Assembly: GCA_019359545.1 (NCBI GenBank)
Contig: JAHHHB010000014.1
Span: 37,097-101,096, forward strand
Direction of reading: 5' to 3'
DNA: 64,000 nucleotides
Source: Desmonostoc geniculatum HA4340-LM1
GTDB taxonomy: Bacteria > Cyanobacteriota > Cyanobacteriia > Cyanobacteriales > Nostocaceae
Shown: piece after piece, positions 60,076 to 64,000 of the stretch
Position numbering within the stretch: the first letter of the stretch is position 1
Layout: each line of letters opens with the position of its first letter
Program-made: the position numbers and the translations under genes
The notes under the pieces: model-generated
The model's database searches: none
What the model was told of the DNA's origin: nothing
Seen by the model: only the letters and a program-made list of their open reading frames with translations

Positions 60076-61251
60076 ATGAGAATAGCAGTTGCTAAAGAAA
60101 TTGAAGTTTGTGAACGTCGTGTGGCATTAATTCCTGACATCGTTGCCCGATTGGTAAAACAAGGTTTGGAAGTTTGGGTAGAATCGGGTGCAGGAGAGCG
60201 ATCTTTTTTCAGCGATCCGGCCTATGAAGCAGCAGGAGCCACAATAATCAGCGATTCTGTCAAATTATGGAGCGAAGCAGACATTCTGCTGAAAGTTAGC
60301 CCACCCCAAGAACGAGAAGATGGACGCTCAGAAGTTGATTTGTTAAAGGAAGGAGCTGTATTAGTCAGTTTCCTGAATCCCTTGGGAAATCCCGTGGTGG
60401 CGCAGCAATTGGCAAATCGCAAAGTCACAGCCTTGAGTATGGAAATGATCCCCCGTACCACCAGGGCGCAAAGTATGGACGCTTTGTCCTCGCAAGCTTC
60501 ACTAGCAGGTTACAAGGCAGTATTGATTGCCGCAGCTGCATTACCGAAATATTTCCCGATGCTGACAACAGCCGCAGGCACCATCGCTCCAGCTAAAGTA
60601 TTTATTATGGGTGCTGGTGTCGCGGGATTGCAAGCGATCGCCACCGCTAGACGCTTGGGAGCAGTGGTAGAAGCCTTTGATATTCGTCCCGCCGTCAAAG
60701 AAGAAGTGCAAAGCTTAGGGGCAAAATTCGTCGAAGTCAAACTCGAAGAAGAAACCGTCGCCGCAGGTGGTTACGCCAAAGAAATTTCTGAGGCTAGCAA
60801 ACAACGTACCCAAGAAGTTGTCGCCGAACACATCAAAAATGCCGATGTGGTAATTACCACTGCCCAAGTACCAGGGAAAAAAGCACCACGACTCGTGACA
60901 GAAGAAATGGTGGCACAAATGAAACCCGGTTCAGTGATTGTAGATTTAGCCGCCGAACAGGGTGGTAACTGCGCCTGCACCGAACCAGGTAAAGATATTG
61001 TCTGGAATGGCGTGACAATTATCGGCCCCATCAATTTACCATCCTCGATGCCAGTCCACGCCAGCCAATTGTATTCCAAGAACGTCACCTCGTTGATCCA
61101 ACTGCTGATTAACAAAGAGAAAGCTTTGCAAGTGGACTTTGGCGACGACATCGTTGAAGCAGCTTGCGTTACCCACGCAGGTGAAATTCGCAATCAACGA
61201 GTGCGTGAGGCGCTACAAGCTTTGAATACTCAAGAACCGGCGGTTAATTAG
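60076..61251 (+). CDS. pntA: NAD(P) transhydrogenase subunit alpha, part 1 (NAD-binding domain I)
   Basis: 391 residues from MRIAVAKEIEVCERRVALIP; TTCAGGAG before the ATG at 60076 supports this start over an upstream one at 60040. The NAD site is VFIMGAGVAGLQAIATARRL, and RAQSMDALSSQASLAGYKAV is the RQD-like loop region of domain I. Proton-translocating transhydrogenase couples NADH + NADP+ exchange to proton flow. As in many bacteria, the alpha chain is split, with its membrane part encoded by the next gene. Confidence 0.95.
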   Translation: MRIAVAKEIEVCERRVALIPDIVARLVKQGLEVWVESGAGERSFFSDPAYEAAGATIISDSVKLWSEADILLKVSPPQEREDGRSEVDLLKEGAVLVSFLNPLGNPVVAQQLANRKVTALSMEMIPRTTRAQSMDALSSQASLAGYKAVLIAAAALPKYFPMLTTAAGTIAPAKVFIMGAGVAGLQAIATARRLGAVVEAFDIRPAVKEEVQSLGAKFVEVKLEEETVAAGGYAKEISEASKQRTQEVVAEHIKNADVVITTAQVPGKKAPRLVTEEMVAQMKPGSVIVDLAAEQGGNCACTEPGKDIVWNGVTIIGPINLPSSMPVHASQLYSKNVTSLIQLLINKEKALQVDFGDDIVEAACVTHAGEIRNQRVREALQALNTQEPAVN

Positions 61252-61264
61252 GGACTGGGGGGTA

Positions 61265-61340
61265 ATAATTTTAGATTTTAGATTTTAGATTTTGGATTAA
61301 ATTTCAATCTAAAATCCAAAATCTAAAATCCAAAATCGAA
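61265..61340. repeat. Inverted TTTTAGA / TCTAAAA heptamer array inside the pnt operon
   Basis: TTTTAGATTTTAGATTTTAG and its complement AATCTAAAATCCAAAATCTA, spaced by a few bases, form a long hairpin between pntA1 and pntA2. It could tune relative expression of the subunits. Confidence 0.85.
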
Positions 61341-61376
61341 TGGCCCTATGCCCATTTACAAAAGGAGTTTTATTTC

Positions 61377-61670
61377 ATGACAGAGGCATTACTTGCTGCT
61401 TTGTTTGTATTTGTTCTGGCGTCTTTTATCGGCTTTGAAGTCATCAACAAAATACCACCGACGCTACACACACCTTTAATGTCAGGCTCAAACGCGATTT
61501 CTGGCATTTCGGTACTTGGGGCAATTGTGGCCTCAGGTGCTAGAGAAACAAGTGTGTCAGTGATTCTCGGTTTGATTGCTGTGATACTAGCTACAGTCAA
61601 CGTTGTCGGTGGCTTTCTAGTTACAGACAGAATGCTGCAAATGTTCAAGAAGAAGGAGATTAAGGCGTGA
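61377..61670 (+). CDS. pntAB: NAD(P) transhydrogenase subunit alpha, part 2 (membrane domain)
   Basis: 97 residues with three hydrophobic helices (ALLAALFVFVLASFIGFEVI, IAVLGAIVASG-like centre, VILGLIAVILATVNVVGGFL). VINKIPPTLHTPLMSGSNAI is diagnostic. AAAGGAG precedes the ATG. Its stop overlaps the pntB GTG start (GTGA). Confidence 0.95.
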   Translation: MTEALLAALFVFVLASFIGFEVINKIPPTLHTPLMSGSNAISGISVLGAIVASGARETSVSVILGLIAVILATVNVVGGFLVTDRMLQMFKKKEIKA

Positions 61671-63073
61671 GCGACTTTTTACCAACTGGCATTCAGCTGA
61701 CATATTTAGTCGCTGCATCCTTATTCATTTTTGGTTTGAAAAAGCTGGGTTCACCAGCGACAGCACGGAATGGTAATGTCATCGCAGCGGTGGGGATGCT
61801 GTTGGCAATTGTGGCAACAATGCTGGATCAGCATGTGCTGAACTATGAAATGATTTTGTTAGGCTTGGCTATTGGATCGGGAATTGGTGCGATCGTTGCC
61901 TACAAAGTCCAAATGACGGAAATGCCCCAAATGGTGGGTTTGCTCAACGGTTTAGGCGGTGCGGCTTCGGCATTAGTCGCCGTTGCCGAATTCTGGCGGT
62001 TATTGGATTCTGGCGCACCCGTACCCCTAGATGTGAACATTTCCATGCTGTTGGACGTGTTAATCGGTGGTGTTACCTTCACGGGTAGTTTTCTCGCCTT
62101 TGCCAAATTGCAAGGTTTAATTAGTGGTTCCCCGATTACATTTCCATTGCAGCAACCATTTAACCTCGCGCTTCTGGCTGCTTATGTAGTGGGCAGTGTC
62201 TATTTAATCATCACACCAGATAGCCTACCCATATTCTTGGGAGTAGTTGCTGTTTCCTTAGTGCTGGGTGTGATGTTCGTCATCCCCATTGGTGGTGGCG
62301 ATATGCCGGTGGTAATTTCGCTGTTGAACTCTTTGTCAGGTGTGGCGGCTGCTGCTGCTGGTTTCGTGGTGATGAACAATATGTTAATCATCGCCGGGGC
62401 GTTGGTGGGAGCCTCTGGTTTAATCCTCACCGAAATTATGTGTAAGGCAATGAACCGCTCCCTCTTCAGTGTGCTGTTCAGCGCTTTTGGTACAGGTTCT
62501 ACTGCTGGCGGTGGTGCTGCTGGTGGTGGTGCAACAGATCAAACTGTCCGCAGCATTGATCCCGAAGAAGGAGCGATGATGTTGGGTTATGCTCGTTCTG
62601 TGGTAATTGTACCTGGTTATGGAATGGCAGTTGCCCAAGCACAACATAGCGTCCGGGAATTGTCAGATCAGTTAGAAAAAATGGGCGTAGATGTCAAGTA
62701 TGCCATTCACCCGGTTGCTGGAAGAATGCCGGGGCATATGAATGTGTTGTTGGCTGAGGCGAATGTGCCTTATACCCAGTTGTATGACATGGATGATATT
62801 AATCCCCAGTTTGAACAAGCTGATGTAGCTTTGGTGATTGGGGCAAATGACGTAGTGAATCCAGCGGCGCGGAGTGATACAAATAGCCCGATTTATGGTA
62901 TGCCGATTTTGGAAGTTGATCGGGCGAAGCAGACAATTGTAATTAAGCGCGGGATGAGTACGGGTTTTGCCGGTGTAGATAATGAGTTGTTCTACAAGGA
63001 TAAAACTACGATGCTTTTTGGTAGCGCGAAAGATATGGTGTCGAAGTTGGTTTCGGAAGTGAAGCAACTTTAA
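61667..63073 (+). CDS. pntB: NAD(P) transhydrogenase subunit beta
   Basis: 468 residues, GTG start coupled to pntAB. About eight transmembrane helices (residues 1-260), then the NADP-binding domain III with VIVPGYGMAVAQAQHSVREL, IHPVAGRMPGHMNVLLAEAN and VIGANDVVNPAARSD. A glycine-rich linker (STAGGGAAGGGA) joins the two. It forms the proton channel and NADP site of the transhydrogenase, likely in the thylakoid membrane. Confidence 0.96.
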   Translation: MSDFLPTGIQLTYLVAASLFIFGLKKLGSPATARNGNVIAAVGMLLAIVATMLDQHVLNYEMILLGLAIGSGIGAIVAYKVQMTEMPQMVGLLNGLGGAASALVAVAEFWRLLDSGAPVPLDVNISMLLDVLIGGVTFTGSFLAFAKLQGLISGSPITFPLQQPFNLALLAAYVVGSVYLIITPDSLPIFLGVVAVSLVLGVMFVIPIGGGDMPVVISLLNSLSGVAAAAAGFVVMNNMLIIAGALVGASGLILTEIMCKAMNRSLFSVLFSAFGTGSTAGGGAAGGGATDQTVRSIDPEEGAMMLGYARSVVIVPGYGMAVAQAQHSVRELSDQLEKMGVDVKYAIHPVAGRMPGHMNVLLAEANVPYTQLYDMDDINPQFEQADVALVIGANDVVNPAARSDTNSPIYGMPILEVDRAKQTIVIKRGMSTGFAGVDNELFYKDKTTMLFGSAKDMVSKLVSEVKQL

Positions 63074-63117
63074 CGAACCGCAGAGGCGCAGAGAGCGCGG
63101 AGTAAAGAATTAGTTGG

Positions 63118-63157
63118 CTTGCCTTGGGGGTATGATGCTTCCGAGGCAAGTTTTTTT
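63118..63157 (+). terminator. Rho-independent terminator of the pnt operon
   Basis: CTTGCCTTGGGGG and CTTCCGAGGCAAG pair over 13 positions (several wobble), then TTTTTTT. 45 bases after pntB. Confidence 0.8.
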
Positions 63158-63263
63158 ATTAGGAAATGACTTCACGCCAAGAGAAAGCAGCATGGTCTTG
63201 GGGATTTCCCGGATTAGGAAATGCCGTTCTAAAGACCCAAAGAATAGGAGTTTAAAATCTGAA

Positions 63264-63644
63264 TTAAATTCTTTCAAACCACCTGTATAAAGCTTCATCA
63301 ATAAATTTATTTAAATTATAATTTTTAGCTGCTTGCTTTGCAAGTTCAATATCAATTGAAGTTATCTTACCCAGTCCTCTGGCAGCAGGTCTAACAATAG
63401 CTGCTCTTTGCCAATCCGTCCAGATTCTAAATCTTGTAATATTGACTTGTTCGCCAGTATAAAACTTACGAGGTAACCACAAAAAAAGTACAAGCTCTTT
63501 TTTGCTATTTAGCCTTAATTCAGCACAGTATTTATTTCTTCCTTTCCCATATAAAATACCTCCATCTTGCACTAAGTCAAGCCAATTTAAGTTTTGCCAA
63601 TCTAACTGCTGCAAACTTAACTGGTGCAAACTTAACTCGTGCAA
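63264..63644 (-). CDS. C-terminal part of an unidentified protein (5'-truncated)
   Basis: The open frame gives 126 residues, but the first 28 (LHQLSLQQLDWQNLNWLDLV) are the antisense of a pentapeptide-repeat gene and start with TTG. From about residue 29 the sequence looks like real protein: YGKGRNKYCAELRLNSKKEL, VLFLWLPRKFYTGEQVNITR, FRIWTDWQRAAIVRPAARGL, ending DEALYRWFERI. Family not recognised. It appears joined at about 63560 to an unrelated gene in opposite orientation. Confidence 0.45.
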   Translation of the reverse strand: MHELSLHQLSLQQLDWQNLNWLDLVQDGGILYGKGRNKYCAELRLNSKKELVLFLWLPRKFYTGEQVNITRFRIWTDWQRAAIVRPAARGLGKITSIDIELAKQAAKNYNLNKFIDEALYRWFERI

Positions 63645-63907
63645 ATTTGAGAGAAGCAGATATCAGTGAAGCTAACTTATCCAATGCCAAATTAATTCAA
63701 GCTAATTTAGAGGATGCATATCTTCATAAAACAAACCTAAGCTCAGTCAAGCTAGATAAGGCAAAACTGAAAAAAGCTAATTTTGCAGGTGCTGATTTGA
63801 ATAATGTGAACTTAGTTGGATCTGACTTGCAAGGAGCTAACTTAAGTCAAGCAAACCTAGAAGACGCAAACCTTACTTCGGGTTTGCAGAATAAACGAAA
63901 AACCTAG
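63569..63907 (+). CDS. Pentapeptide-repeat protein, 5' end missing
   Basis: About 20 tandem A(N/D)LxX units: ALSQANLSFANLTAANLTGA, NLTRANLREADISEANLSNA and so on to NLEDANLTSGLQNKRKT. They would form a right-handed quadrilateral beta helix. No ATG precedes the repeats: the frame is open back to 63446, but that upstream part is the antisense of another gene. The first possible starts are TTG codons (for example 63647). Probably the 3' part of a larger pentapeptide gene; function unknown. Confidence 0.65.
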   Translation, partial: ALSQANLSFANLTAANLTGANLTRANLREADISEANLSNAKLIQANLEDAYLHKTNLSSVKLDKAKLKKANFAGADLNNVNLVGSDLQGANLSQANLEDANLTSGLQNKRKT

Positions 63908-64000
63908 ATAAATCAAGAGATTCGGGAGGATAAAAGAGAATAAAGTGCAAGTAAAAAGGATAAAATAGGTAGAAACCCTTGTACCGAGTTGCGTTGAGAT

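Noticed and set aside
63110..63301. 63-residue minus frame
   Set aside because: It overlaps the pnt terminator and the 3' end of another frame and shows no protein-like features.

Overview
The window is chromosome of a filamentous, heterocyst-type cyanobacterium close to Nostoc/Anabaena. Support: many HIP1 octamers (GCGATCGC), cyanobacterium-specific genes (plant-type zeta-carotene desaturase, Ycf46-type AAA ATPase, DUF3611, DUF2808, TIGR00303 CobT-like, PntA split in two), and intergenic DNA full of heptamer repeats, small dispersed repeats and MITE-like elements typical of Nostocales. No rRNA or tRNA gene, CRISPR array, prophage or plasmid backbone was recognised.

Layout. 0.4-9.2 kb: an RHH regulator, zds plus an SRPBCC protein, a 2Fe-2S protein, cobQ, bcp and a two-gene ABC exporter. 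9.2-13.9 kb: a 21-bp tandem repeat, an Orn/Lys/Arg decarboxylase, a wrecked IS5-type insertion sequence, a VanX-like dipeptidase and TspO. 14-21 kb: DUF3611, YdeI-like protein, LuxR-type response regulator, era and pfkA, with repeat-rich gaps. 21-27 kb: secreted proteins, a PotD-like lipoprotein, the CobT-like protein, DUF2232 and a Crp-family regulator. 27.6-31.5 kb: a 1314-residue protein with coiled coils, a long acidic linker and an Hsp70/actin-like ATPase domain. 31.8-40.6 kb: surface-polysaccharide genes (two priming sugar transferases, gmd, fcl, a GT4 glycosyltransferase) with an orphan sugar ABC permease, a Phd-like/HNH pair and a catalase-like haem protein. 41-49 kb: CSP41-like protein, Uma2 nucleases, SMP-30, an LRAT-like pseudogene, pgsA-hicB, aspA and a DUF362 protein. 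49-54.7 kb: a four-repeat peptidoglycan-binding protein, an SH3b protein, Ycf46 and a divergent small-gene pair. 54.9-58.6 kb: the conserved rpmH-rnpA-PH-yidC-jag block followed by DUF177. 60-63 kb: the pntA1-pntA2-pntB transhydrogenase operon. 63.3-63.9 kb: two 5'-truncated genes joined head to head.

Working together: zds feeds carotenoid synthesis; cobQ and the TIGR00303 protein belong to cobamide assembly; gmd-fcl supply GDP-L-fucose for the nearby glycosyltransferases; yidC/jag/rnpA/rpmH form a translation and membrane-insertion block; pnt links NADH and NADPH pools. The accessory signal is in the gaps: at least four MITE-like families, two of which lie exactly on gene stop codons, inverted arrays of heptamers, one heptamer array read in frame inside a coding sequence, and several broken genes (transposase, HNH nuclease, LRAT-like, one Uma2).
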